Counted from the stretch's first letter, positions 44,093-59,375 are shown. The stretch: DNA of 64,000 bases from Melastoma dodecandrum (GCA_029817715.1 JARUPY010000149.1:1783307-1847306), one strand, 5' to 3'. Notes: a model not told the origin generated them from the letters alone. Numbers and translations are program-made.

Positions 44093-47000
44093 TGTCTGAA
44101 GAAGCAAAGAAAGAGAGGGAGGGAGATTGTTGCTATTATTATTGCTTCTTTCTTTGTCAGTTTAGCCTATACTTTTTCTTATGGGGATTTCGGATTTTGG
44201 CCTCTTTGCAAGTGCGACTTATATATATGCTCTTTGCTAAATGATTCCTTGTAGGAAAGCTACAGGGAAAAAGCTGAAACACCATCCCAAGAGAAGGAAA
44301 AGGCAGCAATTATTCATGAAAACGATCTCACATCATCCCCTCCCTCCACCGTTTTCATGACCAAGTCATTCTTGAACCATAGTTCACGGGACGAATCGAG
44401 ATCGGAGGGAACGCGTTTTTCGTTGTCATCAGGAATCCTTACAACACGTTGATTCGTGGGAGTGGGGGAAGCTGTGTTGGATGTTTGTGCACTAACTCTA
44501 GGACTGCACATGCCGCCCAATGGTGTCAAGTATTTTGTGTGCTTGTGTTTGTGTTTTAGTTGTAAGGGTCTCCATGTGCATTGGCACTTACATGAAACTT
44601 TATTTCCATGGATTGGCCATCATTCGTGGTGGGAGATTTTGTGATGGGATTATTCCATTGTTCGTATCGATTCATAGTGCCAAGATGTCAAGGATATCAT
44701 CACCTATGTCTCTTATTCGAATATCGTGAATAAAGAGTTTACCTCTTAAAATGAACCGATCTAATTAGAATTTAAATTAAAAGAGTCTCATGAACCGGAA
44801 AAATCGAGACAAAAACAGCTTTGCCTCTTAAATAGGTCGAACAGATTCGAATTGAATCACAAAGTACAAACCATGTCATTGAACTCTCAACTAGTTTTTG
44901 GTGGGTGATTTTATGGGATCCATGCTTCATTAGGATATGGGGTGGGGGGGGGGATGAAAAAGGGTTGGATGAGATGCTTCCAAAGGATAAAAAGGTGTGT
45001 GGCCTTTTTGATGACGTGGGGAATTCCCACCACTTCTTTTCTTTCTCCCTTTTTTTTGCAGTGATTGATGATTGGGCCCGTGTCTAATGCTGGTGGAAAG
45101 TTTCTCTGTCGATCTTTTTTTGGCCCCATTCACTCACATGCATCAATAAAAGATAATAATAATAATAAGGGTTTTTTTTAAGGGATGCACTTAAGACAGG
45201 CCATTTATTCTGTGATGCATCTACGAATGCATTCATACATTAGTTAAAACATAGCATTCAATATGATTTTTATTATTTTAGGATATTCTAAAATAAGAAA
45301 AAATATAATTCATAAAAAATATTAAATGTTAAATTACTAAATTTAAAGCACATTAATTATATTTTAACGAGTCTTATTATTATGTTTTAGATGACAAAAT
45401 AAGTGGTTACCGTTTAGCCTTATAATTATGAAATGGGTTATGACAATTGGGAGCTCAATCAAATTCAATCATTAATTCTTCCAAAATAATTCTTTTGGGG
45501 AGCTATCGTCATTAAATTATGTGCAGCAATGTGGGGCTTTTGTAATAATTTAACCCAACACAAGACATTTGTGTACTTTTGAAAAATAATAAATGTTCAA
45601 AAGGAGGAAAAGAAGATATATTAATTAGCAGCCCCAGCCTCCACACTTCGATATTCTTTCTGTTCCCTGCGACCGAAAACAAAGCCTTGTTAATGAAGAT
45701 AAACTCATCAATTAGACATGAAATCTTCGTTGCCGCGACGAGCCCGGGTCTAACAGCAAAGGGAGCAGTTACGGGCATAGGGTAGTTCGAGCACCCGCTG
45801 CGGTTATCCGGGGCTTGGTTTCCAGCATCGATACCTAAGAGTTTGGATATGATGAGTCTAAGGGCTAGCGCAAGGAAGCTCAAACAGAGATCGGCCGGCC
45901 ATCCTCTTCATCATCGTCGGCAATCACACTTACAATTGGACATTGCGAGATCAGATCAACCGGGTCACTGCCTCGCTCTGGGAGACAACTCGCCCCCCCA
46001 AAAAAAAAAAAAACAGTGCTCGATCGGAAACCCAGGCGTCGAAGCATCTGCACGTTAATGGCGGCCCATGCTACAAACATAAACAGCGGACGGCATCTAC
46101 GAGGACGGCATCTACGACAACCACAGCCGGAAGTCTCTCCCAAACAAGCCCATCAGATGTCGCAATCAAGGCCCATGGCAGAGAAGATGCTTCATCACAA
46201 CTGTACCCTGGCCAGCTTTTTTCGATGAAATCTACTCGAGGGAGGGAGAGAGGTGAGGGACGGCGTGCTCTACCGTAACCAATCAATCCGATGATTTTGG
46301 TCGTTTCAGTTCTGTTTATCTGTTCTATGTATCGGTATAACGTATAGTCAGATACCATCAACAATGTCGAAGATAAGGTCGAGATAAGGTGGACGCTCAG
46401 TTCGCTTCTCCTGTCCAAGGACGGCACCAGGGGGCTTAGCATAGAGACACAGGTCGAGAAAATCAGCAATAAACCGACACTAACGACAGTTTCTACCGCA
46501 TTTAAAAAGAATCACAGGTAGCATCCTCGGCCTCCCTAGAGACAAACAACAAAGAGTGTCACACCACTGAGTTGCACAAACTACTCTCCTCCTTTTACCT
46601 TAGGACACAAATTTGTCTGACTGAGGATGTTAGAGCCCTTCAGACAAAATTCATAAAAGAAAGAAGACGGCCATGATTTAGAACATACGTATATAAGGGG
46701 ATGGGGAAACGATATATGTCCGTGCTCTCTTTTAGCTGCAAATATCTGCAAAAGCCAACAAAACGGCAAAATGACATTTATAATTTGGATAAATCCGCCT
46801 GCCGAGAAGGTGTCTAAAGCTAAGCAAGCACGAAACGGGGCATGGACAAGTAACCGTGTCACAACAAAATCCTATACAGGTTAACACAGACAAATCAGAT
46901 AAATCATCTACCTTCTGATGTTACCAATAGAAGGAAACCACCTAAAAAGGCATCTATCTAGGTTCTGTCATTAATCTAGAAAGTGTATCCATCAAGCAAA

Positions 47001-47700
47001 GCACCAGCCCGCCCATGCACCCATGTGGCTGGTTTCGGAGGAGGAATAATGCATACATGTAAACAACCATAAACCTATCAAACCAGGAGCATCTTTGTCG
47101 TTGAACAAAGGGCGGCCCTCATGTTTCCCAACCGCACTCGTGCCTAATGCAATCATCGTTATGCTCTCCTATTAACGGAAATTCCTCGGGACAGACAGTG
47201 AAGGCAAGCAAGGAAATTCATTTCTCAATAAGTTAACAGGTTTCAAAATTTTTAGAATTGACAGCAAAGCGGGAACAAAATAATGGATCATTCAGCACAT
47301 GTAATCAAGCAGTTGACGTGCTTTGGCCCATACAAGGCTTCCCAAGCCTTGACATATAAACTTGACAACTCAATGATCTTCCCCTATGCAAAAAAGGTGG
47401 CCCACAGATCCCCCCTTTGCCAATTTCCTCAAACAGTAAACATTCACACAGCTACGAAGGCACTTTCCATTTGTCATGAAAGGAAATACTGTCTAAGCAC
47501 CTCAATTGGGAAAAAAAGAGCAACGTAAACTCTAATAAGTGGCGAATCAAAATTGGATCTTTCAAGAAGCAACAGGTCAAACATCCGTGTTCTGAAGATC
47601 TATACAAATGACATTCAAAATGTCACAGAAGCAATTACTGGAGCATAGCAACCATCTACAATCAGTCACCAACAATGACAGAAAAAACTAAAGAGGGGTT
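44093..47700. other. Intergenic region, 3.6 kb
   Basis: Promoter of the TBL gene lies at the left and the 3' UTR of the trihelix gene at the right. An open frame at 45512-45883 (-) and overlapping frames at 45880-46470 were inspected; I recognise no family in them. Non-coding transcription is possible but not shown by the sequence. Confidence 0.4.
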
Positions 47701-48684
47701 TTATTCCTCCTCACCGTCGGAATCACTACGCTTGGCATGCTTGAGCCGCTCCATCTGAACTTGGGTGTCCATGAACATCTTCAGCCTCTGCACCTCTAAA
47801 TCTTTAGCGAATTGCATCCTCTGCTTCTCCAACTCCACCATTTGCCTCAACTTTTCCCCTTCCACTCTCCTATAAACCTCCCCGAACATCTCTATAGCCT
47901 TGGCTAACCTCCTCATACCTCCTTCCTCCCCTTCCTCCTCACTTCCTTTCTCCAGCTCCTCCTCGTCCTCACTCTCCCTATCCAGCTCGTCGTCCTCCTC
48001 CTCCTCCATATCCTCCGCAGCCGCGGCAGCCGCAGCTACCTCAGAATAATTCCTCCGTATATCCCTCTCCCTCTCCCTCTTCTGCGGCAAGCTAACCGCG
48101 GCAGCCGCAGGAGGGGCCATCGCAACTGGTCTAGCACCAACCCTAACCCCAGAGACCGGCACAGCCTTCCGGTACCCCAAAAGCGGCACTCCAACAGGCG
48201 GCGAGCGAGCCAACGGAGCCGGAGACCCATACGACTGCTGCCCGCCCTTCTTTCCCGAGGAAGAAGACGGACCCCCGACCGACCCGCCCCCGGCAACACC
48301 GCCACTACCGGTAGTCGTAATCGACCCAATCAACACATCTAGACGATCATAAAACATCCAGGGAGACACATAAGACCCGTTGGACATAACGACCCTAGCC
48401 TTCTCAACCTTATACTTCTTCTTCACAGTGTCGATTCGGTTCTTGCACTGGACATCCGTCCGGTACGTCTTCTTGGAGTGGCCGTGGAGGGAGTTGACGG
48501 AGTCGGCGACATCCTGCCAGTCCTTCTGACGGAGATTCCCGCGGTTGAGGTCGACATAACGTCGGCCCCATGCCTCGACGAGCGTATCCGTGGCCTCCTC
48601 CGACCAGCAGTCCTCGCGGACGGGAAGGTTGCGGTTGTTGTTGGAGGAAGGTGGGGAGGAGTTGTACTCGATCAGATCTCCCAT
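47701..48684 (-). CDS. Trihelix transcription factor, SIP1 type (ASIL/ENAP-like)
   Basis: Intronless, 327 residues, typical of this clade. The trihelix DNA-binding domain spans about residues 24-98: [58 protein letters not shown], with the three spaced tryptophans or equivalents of the fold. Then [13 protein letters not shown], a Gly/Ser/Pro-rich middle, poly-Ala, an acidic stretch ([20 protein letters not shown]) and a C-terminal coiled coil ([20 protein letters not shown] and following) ending SDSDGEEE. Relatives act in the nucleus: ASIL1/2 repress seed-maturation genes and ENAP1 binds the ethylene factor EIN2. Which of these this gene matches cannot be settled here. Confidence 0.93.
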   Translation of the reverse strand: MGDLIEYNSSPPSSNNNRNLPVREDCWSEEATDTLVEAWGRRYVDLNRGNLRQKDWQDVADSVNSLHGHSKKTYRTDVQCKNRIDTVKKKYKVEKARVVMSNGSYVSPWMFYDRLDVLIGSITTTGSGGVAGGGSVGGPSSSSGKKGGQQSYGSPAPLARSPPVGVPLLGYRKAVPVSGVRVGARPVAMAPPAAAAVSLPQKRERERDIRRNYSEVAAAAAAAEDMEEEEDDELDRESEDEEELEKGSEEEGEEGGMRRLAKAIEMFGEVYRRVEGEKLRQMVELEKQRMQFAKDLEVQRLKMFMDTQVQMERLKHAKRSDSDGEEE

Positions 48685-50519
48685 GGTCGTCGGAACCGAG
48701 AAAGAACGAGATCTGGCGGGATCAGATCGGGGGTGGTTGGAGGCTCAGGGTGGTTAGGGACGAGAACGAGGGGCGAGGGTTTGGTGGGATGTGGATGTGG
48801 ATGTATTCGGCCCGTGACGGAGTCGCCGGGGATGGAAGAAGAAGAAGAAGACGCGTGACGACAAAGGGGACCGAGGGCGAGAGGGGGGGGCGTTTCCGGG
48901 TGAAAACGACGACGTATTAGTAAACGGCGTCGGCATATTTTTTCGGTGGGGGGGAAGTTTTAACGGTGAGGGTGTCGGGAAAAGGGCGGGGTTGACCGGA
49001 TGACCGGCGCGATAAGCACAAACTGGTATTTTTGCTAAAGGTAGGACGACGGCGGGCGGACCAAAAGCATTTATTCTTTTTCTTTATCTCCCAATCTTCG
49101 AATGCAAGAAAAAAAAATACTTTTCATTTTCTTTTTTATTTTTTAATTTCAGTTTCCTGGAAAAATATTTGACTTTGAATCAACAAATTATAACGTATTT
49201 TTTAAAAATAAATTATAATATATTTTCATTTTCGTATATTCATACCAAAAATACCTTAAAAGGGACGTGTTTTCTTGGTGGAAGACACGTCCAGTAATGT
49301 TATTTCTGGAGGTGATCCGGTTCGGCCTTGACCATCAATTCTCTCGGAAAAGATTGCAGATGTTTATCACTTTGTGGGCAAATGTTTCTGATTCCTTTTG
49401 AATAGTAGCTGCATTAGGGATTTATGTTCCCTTTCAAAGCTTTTCCGAAGTTTTGGTGGGAGATTCTAAGTGCATCGTTGTGCTCGTGTCCGTTAAGGCT
49501 ACCCGGACAAGAACACTCCAACAGCCTGCCTTCACGGACTTGCGTTGATTTCTTGGTAGTTGATTGGAGCGGTGCACGTCGTTGACATATTTCGTTGCTA
49601 CATTCCTCGTGCCATCCGGTGAACATTCTGAAAGACGGCTCGTCAAACTACCGTGCTTAACAAGCACCCGTGTTCGGCCATGTACACTGAAATTCTGCCA
49701 GGAAAATGCAGGAGATGAGTTCTCTGTGATTTGAATTCAATTTATACTGAGCCTCAATCCCTGGGATCGGTTTGGAACAATTGATGTCGTCTACTCTTGT
49801 GGGACTGCCATTCATTCCCATGTCAAAGTGGTCATTGTATCGCTTCTGCTGATATCTGAGCGCTTCTTATGCGATTCTCCCCTTCTGGGGTGACAACTTG
49901 CAACCCGCATTCATGTTATCGTCGTCATCGTAGTCATAAACTGTTTTGCAGATCAATCAGCACGTGCTTTCAAGATGTTTAAGAAGGATGGATTCCGAGA
50001 CCAAGGCTTTTTTATCACAGATTGATGTCCGGACATCGTCTTGTATGCACCACCAAGGCTGACTTTTTCCTGTCTTAAACCCAGGAGGCGGCATGCTCTT
50101 CACTATAAGCATGGCAATGACTAGTTGTTATCCGACAGCATTGTTTCTTCATTGGACTGTTTGGTAAATATCGTTTTACTTCCATTAAACCTCGGGACCT
50201 TGTACACGGGACAAACACAGGTCATGACGCCGTAGATTTTATCCCGAACTTCTGGTGTGTTGCTGGAACTTTGTGAATCTCACATGAAAAACGTTTGTTT
50301 CGGCCCCAGAGGATCCTCCTTTCTCCAGCTGAAGTTCTTACCATATCTGATGAGCTGATTTGACCGACAGGTTTCTGGGGAATGATAGCTTGTTCTGCTT
50401 CTGAATGCAGTGGTAAGCATGTGAATTCCTACTTCTTCTATGTTCTTCATTCTGTTCTTACACACTGATCAGACCACTATCAATTGTCAGAGTTTGAGAA
50501 GACGAGCGGAAGCCGAAGG
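48685..50519. other. Divergent promoter region, 1.8 kb
   Basis: Lies between the trihelix gene (-) and the protease gene (+). GA/GGA-rich sequence just upstream of the trihelix start is probably 5' UTR. No other gene recognised. Confidence 0.5.
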
Positions 50520-52381
<1,862 letters not shown>

Positions 52382-54167
52382 GCGCTAAAGTACTGCAACA
52401 TGTGGTGGTGGCTTCTTGCCGGAGGAAAACATTCCTCAGGACATCATAGTCCTGAAATTCCTTAGTAGTAAAGGCAAAGGGATGCCACTACAATTTCTTA
52501 TTGTATCTGCAATTCCCTTTCCGTTCCACTTCTGAAGATACGATTCCATATCCATAATAATTTAAAATTTCACAATCTTCTGGTACCGGGAATGTTTAGA
52601 TACATGAATGATTCTTGAAGTACATACTAATATATTCCAAGACATGCTTTGAGAACATGGGATAGGAAAGGACAGCTGACAGGTTCCATTTCTAAGATTA
52701 TTACATCCATTAAAAGCTGTCTCAAGGAAATTACCCAAAAGTTAGAATAGAGACACTGGATTGAAATTTCTTGCCAGCTTTAATGTCTGTTAATGAGATA
52801 TGATTAATCATATCCCCCCCTCCCCACTAATCTCTCACCAATCACTTTTCCCGAGATTGGTAAGAATCAAAAAGACATAAAAATAGAAGGAAAAGGAATC
52901 CCTTACTGACAATGTCAGTGGCCTGGTCTGTTCTGGGTTTGTGAGCAAAGACAAAAATACAGAATAAAACATGCAAATGTGTCTCGATTATAGTAAAAAA
53001 GGATCACAAGACTTGCAATTTGATTTCTTAATTTCATCCTTTTTGGGGCCTTTCGTGGGAGCCGATATCAGTCACATTACACTTTGGAAATGTCAGGTCG
53101 AACTCCCAACAAAAATCCAATCTTGTCTTTATTTCCTTCCCCACTTTCCTTTCGGATTTCTGTTTAATCCCCCATCCCTCTCCTTTTGTTTTCTTTCGCC
53201 TCACTCATTCCCTTCACTTCTTCACCCCTACGCCTTGTCCTTTCCTGAATTCCCTCCATCGTCACGGTTCCAACGAACCCAGCCACACCCTTCGTCTGCG
53301 TCCGAAACCCAGGTTCACCGAATGCTTCCGACCCTTTTTGCTCGGTGAGGAAAGCTTGCATTTTGATTAACACCCAGTTGGTGAATCTGCTGTGGGAGTG
53401 AAATCTCTTTAGTTGGGTTTAGTATCTGGGGTTTGGTTGCTTGGATATGTACTTGTTTGGGGTTGGAGTTTGTTCTTTTGTCTCTGTTAAGTGTGTAGTT
53501 GGAAATCCCTCATCTGGGTGAATATTTTATCCAAATTTGGTTCTTTTCCCCGTTGCGTTTTTGTTGTTTGATTCACACGCACAACTGAACCACATAGGCA
53601 AGGCTCCCGGTTTGATCAGTAAAATCTGTGTAAGGGTGATCTTGAGATTTCCTCGTTGATGTTGGCATGGAAGTGTTTGTTGGAGTATTTGCTGTTGTTA
53701 CATCAATTCCCTTCTAACTCAGATGCACAAACACTCGGGTCTTGTTGCATTGCATTGTGATTATCGGTACGAGATGAGATGAAATGCTGTCCACACATTT
53801 AGATTAAAAGGCTGTTTTTTCGTGATTCCGAAGAAAGACGCATCTGGTCCATGTTTCTGATGTGAGATTTCGTTATCTTTGCTTGAAGGGCGTCTCCCTT
53901 CCAGCTATAACATGAGAAAACCCTTTCCTCTTTGGGGGCCCCCTTGACTCTGTGATGATAGGAATTATTGATCCAATGGGGGATTGATCTAGCCTCATTT
54001 ATCTCTCCCTGGTTCGATTCAGACCTTCTAGTTGGCTGTGGAGTTACAGCCGTGTCTCCTGAGCTTGTGCAGCGAGTATCAGTGAAATCCTATGTTTGAT
54101 TGATCCATGTGCAGTTGAATTCAGTAGGGAGCTAATTCTGCGGAAGGAAGGTACGGAGAATCCTGTA
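52382..54167. other. Intergenic region and probable 5' UTR of the DUF688 gene
   Basis: A C/T-rich block at about 53100-53290 looks like a transcript start region, and the following kilobase may contain a 5' UTR intron. No coding sequence was recognised. Confidence 0.45.
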
Positions 54168-57072
54168 ATGGAGGAGAGGAAGTTAAATCTTTACACTCCA
54201 CTGCTATCCGTGAGGCGTAATTTGTCTTCGGCATCTACGAATGCATCGAGTTTGCGGAAGGAAAGGACAGACGATACTTCAACACCGAGGAATCAGCGGA
54301 AGCTATTTTTCTCCAGACATGTTGGCCGGAGAATGGATCAGGTTACGAAACCAGTTTCTGTTCCTTTTACGTGGGAAGAGGTCCCTGGTAAGGCTAGGGA
54401 CGAGGGTGAACCTGAGAATCACCTGCCGGAAGACTCAGTGTCCAATGTGCCCATGATTGTGGCCAGAAATTGCTCAAGTATCCATGATGATAGCTTGGAA
54501 GAGGAGTTAAGAGAGCGATCCCAATCGGAGAAAGGCTTGGTGTCGGATGACGATGAGAGGTATTCTGATGCAGTGGATACACTATCTCCGACCGCTTCGT
54601 TCTCCGTGAGTAATAGCGTTAGCAGTCTCGGTGAGTCTGACGGTACTGTCATGAAGCCATCCGGTACATTTTCTATAGACAGGAAAACTCGAGATTTCAT
54701 CATGAGCCGGTTCTTACCCGCTGCAAGGGCCATGGCAATTGCTTCGGAGTCTTCTCCTTCTCTTCGCTATGCTTCTAGGGAGCCTCCATTGTTGTTGACT
54801 GAGCAACCCAAAGAAGTCGAGAAGCTGAGATTTCTGGCTGAAAGTGGAACTCCTTCTAGGCAGCATCATATGGCAGTTGTGAAGTATTGTACGCAAGCTC
54901 TATCTGAAACTGAAAGCAGCGAGGAGGAAGAAGAAGAAGAAGAAGAAAGAGGCAATGACGATCGCAGTGAGTATGGCGCTACGACAGACAAGGGTTGCGG
55001 ACTACTCCCTCAGTTGTATCTCGCAAATTCCTTGCGGTTATTTAATCCGGTTCCAGTACTAAAATCGAAGATAAAAAATTCGATGCCTTTCGTTCCCGCT
55101 ATAAGGAAGGACGCGAAGGTGGAATCGGCCAGTGCCTTTAAGGTACTACCCTTCTTTCCTCATAATCCTTTAAGAATTGATGTGTCGTCAATCTCATCTG
55201 CCATGGAAAATGGAAGTCGGGTCTGTCTTAGAAGTTCTTTAATGGAGAATAAGTGCTAACAGTACCGAGTTACGCGAAGATATACAGTAAAACTCTAACT
55301 ATAGTATTGTCTCTTCAGAAACATGATAATTTGATGGCGGCGATAAGGCACTTAATTGACTTGTAGGATGCCGGTGAGATCTTTGTGATCCTGGTATTAA
55401 GGCAATGCTTATAGGTCTGTCTTCAGGGTCGGTGAAATTGACGTTCTTGCTTTACACTTGTCTATTCTTTGTGTACAGGGTGGAGGCCCTTTGCCTAAAT
55501 CAGAACACTGGGTCGAAACGTTTAAGTCGGAAACTGGTCAGATTAAGTCCCCAGGAACGTTAAATCGGCGTAGTTTCTCTGGTGAGCTTCAAAAGATAGG
55601 GAGACTTTCTCCTTTTAGGTCCAGGAGAAGCAATATCCCAAACTCAGAGAGAAGGGAATCGCCTCAGCCTTCTCACACGGTGCCGCCTCCTCTTGCTGGG
55701 TTAAGAAGGCTTAGTTTATCTGGAGAATTGCAGCCGACACGTAAAGTATCTCCCTTCCGGTCTTCAAGGAATGATGTTGCTGCAATGCCAGAGAAACATG
55801 AATCACCTCGGCTTCCTCATGGGGTGCCGTCAATTGGAGGGTACAGACGGCTTAATCTCTCAGGTGAATTAGGAACAACCAGTAAGATCTTGCCTTCCAA
55901 GCATGCGAGCAATTATCACGTGTCATCAGAGAAGGAAAGATCGCCTCGCTCTTCTTGTATTGTTCCTCCGCTCGGTAGGAAAAGTCAGTATAATTTCTCC
56001 GGCGAGCTGCGGACAGCCAGTAGGTTATCTCCTTTCCGGCCTTCGAGGAATGATGTCGTAACTGCTGAAAGAAGGGATTTGTCTCCACTTTCTTGTACAG
56101 TGCTCCCGCCAGCAGAATCAAGTTCACAAAAGATGAGCAGACTATCCCCGTACAGGCCTCAGAGGAATGATGTTGCGAATCCTGAGAAGATAGAATCGCC
56201 ACGGCCTCGTTATTTGGCTCCACCACTTGGAAGGCTAAGTCAGCATAATTTCTCCGGTGAACTGCGAATGGTCGGTCGATTATCTCCTTCCATGCCTTCA
56301 AGGGATGATACTTTGGCCTCGAAGGAGGAATCATCTCAGGCTTCTTACTCAGTGCCTCCACTTGGATGGCCCGGTCGGCGTAATTTATCTGGAGAAATGC
56401 AAATACAACGAAGACAATCCCCCTTGCGGCCTCAAAGGAATTATGGCATGGCTATGCAAAGAGAAGAAAAGATAGATGTTCCAATGTTGAACAAAACAAG
56501 CCGATGCATTCGTCCTGCAAGCCCTGCTTTCGAGAGGACATTATACGTGGACACGGAAAATGAAGGCCGCAATTCATGTTCGAATTTGAACATGCTCGAT
56601 CATGATGAGGTTTGGGTGGATTCCGTGGCATCGAGAGACATAGAAGAGACTTCTATAGGCAAATCTTCTTTCCAAGATATTGAATGCCTCAACATCACAA
56701 ATCCAGATCAATCTACGAACGAAATCATCAACGGGGTCGTCGATTCATTGCCCCTTCCTCTGCCTTCGCTGAAGGCCCCTTCCGAGTCCTGGCTATGGCA
56801 CGCTCTCCCGAACAAGCAAGACCACAGTCTGCTTTCATCTCTGCGGAAGACCACTCCTTCCAAGAAGCATGTTTCCGATGCACACACAGTCAATTCCAAG
56901 TGGGAGACGATCGTCAAGACGTTGAAAACACATCACGACCACACCCGTTATTCCGAGGTACTGTTTCACAGCTTCACATCACGATTTGGTTTGCGAGCAA
57001 CTCACTAATTCGACGAAACTGCCCTATCCTTAGGAACTGATCCAGCATGTCCCGCAGCAGTTCAAGTCCTAG
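54168..57072 (+). CDS. DUF688-family protein with internal repeats
   Basis: Three exons (54168-55142, 55479-56957, 57034-57072) give 830 residues. The hallmark VPFTWEEVPGKARDEGEP near residue 65 matches the VPF(V/T)WE(E/Q)(T/V)PG box of plant DUF688 proteins. Also visible: LYTPLLSVRRN at the start, KTRDFIMSRFLPAARAMAIA, an acidic run (SSEEEEEEEEE), LFNPVPVLK, and SPAFERTLYVDTE. Exon 2 holds about seven related segments with a (L/F)SGEL...LSPFRPSRND-type core. The exon 1 donor at 55143 was chosen because it keeps phase; an alternative reads on to a stop at 55257-55259 and would yield a 363-residue protein. The last exon adds only 13 codons (ELIQHVPQQFKS). Function of the family is unknown. Confidence 0.82.
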
Positions 57073-58687
57073 GTGGTGGTATCAGGACCGCGTCACTTCT
57101 GCGTCATATACTCAATAGACACAATTCGACAAACCGGTGCATCCCTTCCTTTGATACCATACAAGTATAACTTCCACATTTCCCATTTACCTAGGCACAC
57201 CCGTTATCGCCCCGAGAAGGCGGCGAAAACCGGGGTGGAAGGCCGTGCTATTTCATTTTTATTCATTTGAAGCTTGTCGTCAAGGATCTTGTCCGTCGTC
57301 CGGCTTGTAATGTTTTCCGTTATGTCCTTATCGGGTTGTTGGAATCTAGACGAGCCTTTGACCTTGGAGTCCCTTAGTTTCTTAAATATGGTATTCTTCC
57401 AACTCCATTCTCGCGTTGGTCAGAGAATGGTTCTCGAATGTCTGAGCTCATGCGGCAGAGGTTTCGACCAGCCGGATCGGAAGTCGACCGCAGCGGCGGG
57501 AGACACAGAAGCACTTCCTACCTAAACCTAAATTTGATAACCGACTAAGACAAAGAAAGCCACTTATGTTTGTTTTTAGGCAACAGAAGTCAACTAAGAC
57601 TGACTTTGTAGTCATATATTAAATATTTCAATTAAAAACGATATTTATTTTATTAAAAATCAATAATTGAAAAGAAATGCTGATAATTTGTATGATATAA
57701 TTTCTCAACTTTTTAGATCAAAACGAGAAGTCCCCACCACCAAATGATTGCATAATGATCCAAATCCAAACAACAAAAATGGATGCAATGAAGCTCTTTA
57801 AAAAAGAGTAGATCTCGCCCCATTTTCAAAACAACACTAATCATCAATCATCCTCATCCTCAATCCTAATTAATCAAGTTTAAAGGGTGAGATCCAAAAT
57901 TTTTTAAGTACCCATCACCATTTTCATCTCAATCACCTAAAGAAAAGATAGAAAGAAAGCATTGATGGTGAATGCCTTTGCTTTAAGAGAGGCAAAGCTC
58001 CAAGCATATGCCCTGGCTCAGCGCCCGTTGCGGGTCAAAGTTGATGCCTCCGTTGTTAGGCTGTGAATGGGAGAATATAATTGAGTTAATGGTACTCGAA
58101 CTTGATGTTAAATGATATAGAGGTCGGGTCTGATGTTGTGTTACCTCGAGTTTAGGCGAGGGGTAGTAGTTTGGCTTGAACTCGGGGGAGTTTCGGTTCG
58201 AATAGTTCGGTTGGGAGTTGCTATGCGTGTTCGGGGAAAGATCTCTTCCCTGGAATTTGCCTATGATACAATCTCCGGTGACCGTAGCTCGATAATCAAA
58301 AGGCGCTGCGATGTGCCTGAGATCGAGACTAGGACCGCTAAAAAAAATGACGAATCAAGAAGTGCGAGTACATATGATTAGCCCTATTTTGCGATGGATG
58401 TTTGTTACCTCATTAGCTGGGAGCCGTCCAAGGAATTTGGCAGCCGTGCTGGAAATTTCATGGCGCCTGTGTTCAGAGATATCCCCACGAGGGAAGTACA
58501 CCTGGACGATCTCCCGGATCGATGTAGATTCGCCATCCTATGCATCTCTCTGAGGAGGTAGGTTCGTACTGGTGTTATTCAATAGGCGGCGGCATGACAG
58601 CCAAATCAAGTTAGCATCAACGTAATTCAAATTGGGAACAATAATCAAGCCGCTTGAGATAAAACCAAAAACAAATCGTAGCCTTAC
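57073..58687. other. Intergenic region, 1.6 kb
   Basis: Apart from the small frame at 57965-58066, nothing recognisable. It should contain the 3' part of the GARP gene if that gene is complete, but I could not find convincing further exons. Confidence 0.4.
57965..58066 (+). CDS. Possible small protein or first exon, 33 residues
   Basis: ATG frame reading MVNAFALREAKLQAYALAQR and then PLRVKVDASVVRL, ending at TGA. Composition is protein-like (regular Ala/Leu helix pattern, few rare residues) and stands in AT-rich DNA after an AAAG-rich leader-like stretch. I do not recognise the family. It could be a conserved upstream frame, a lost exon of a gene, or chance. Confidence 0.25.
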   Translation: MVNAFALREAKLQAYALAQRPLRVKVDASVVRL

Positions 58688-59375
58688 ATCGACCAGCTCG
58701 GTTGAGCTTCTTGCTGCGATACATCTGCAAGAAAATCATATAACATGAATTAGAGATAGCTACTGCCGCAAGTCCTTTCACTGTCAATGGTTCGGCCTCT
58801 AACTATGATGGATTCGATCATCGCAATACCTCTATACAAATTAGAAGTATGAGGGGCTTCATGATACGAACCTGCAAGTGACTTTTCACATGGCCGATTC
58901 GAAGTCCCTCGACGTTCATCAACTGAAGAACCGATCTCGGTGTTGCCTCTGCCACAATAATAATGAACACAGCTCAATTAGGACCCAATGAAGATTCTCG
59001 GCAATCGATTCCTGAGAGAATTCAAAGACATAAACAAAGGGCAAGCGAAACCTTACTCTCTTGCCCGCCGAGCCTCTCAACAGCGCTTACGAACGACAAG
59101 TGCAGCTCGGGAGTCCAACGAAGGAGAGGCAACTTTGATCTGACATACCGCCTGACCATCCTCCGTGGTACCTCGTCACCCTCGACGTCATCAGTCGCGT
59201 AGGCATCATCAGTCTCTTCCGACGCCGCCTCCTCGTTTAGGTCAAAGGAAGCCTCCTGCTTCTGTGAGGACACGACTGACGAAGACCCGGAGCTATCCAT
59301 CTCCTCGGAACCGTCGTCTCCGGAGACCTTCTCGCAAACCGCGTGGTACCATATGTTCTTCAATATGGGATTCAT
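58688..59375 (-). CDS. GARP (G2-like) MYB transcription factor, 5' part
   Basis: Three exons recognised: 59057-59375, 58872-58948 and 58688-58724. Exon 1 starts MNPILKNIWYHAVCEKVSGD, then an acidic segment with SFDLNEEA (an EAR-like LxLxL/DLN repression motif) and VRRYVRSKLPLLRWTPELHL, SFVSAVERLGGQE. Exon 2 continues KATPRSVLQLMNVEGLRIGH, VKSHLQ; exon 3 gives MYRSKKLNRAGR. Together this is the single GARP helix-turn-helix ending in the SHLQMYRSKK signature. Substitutions at normally fixed places (RSVLQ for KLVLQ, GLRIGH for GLSIAH) and the lack of a visible C-terminal exon (the next candidate acceptor gives an immediate stop) suggest a divergent or decaying gene. The family binds DNA in the nucleus. 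Confidence 0.65.

Noticed and set aside
45512..45883. 123-codon minus frame ending in Cys/Pro-containing sequence
   Set aside because: No family recognised, no splice context, and composition fits chance in AT-rich DNA.
45880..46470. Overlapping frames on both strands
   Set aside because: They are low-complexity and mutually overlapping, without a recognisable domain.
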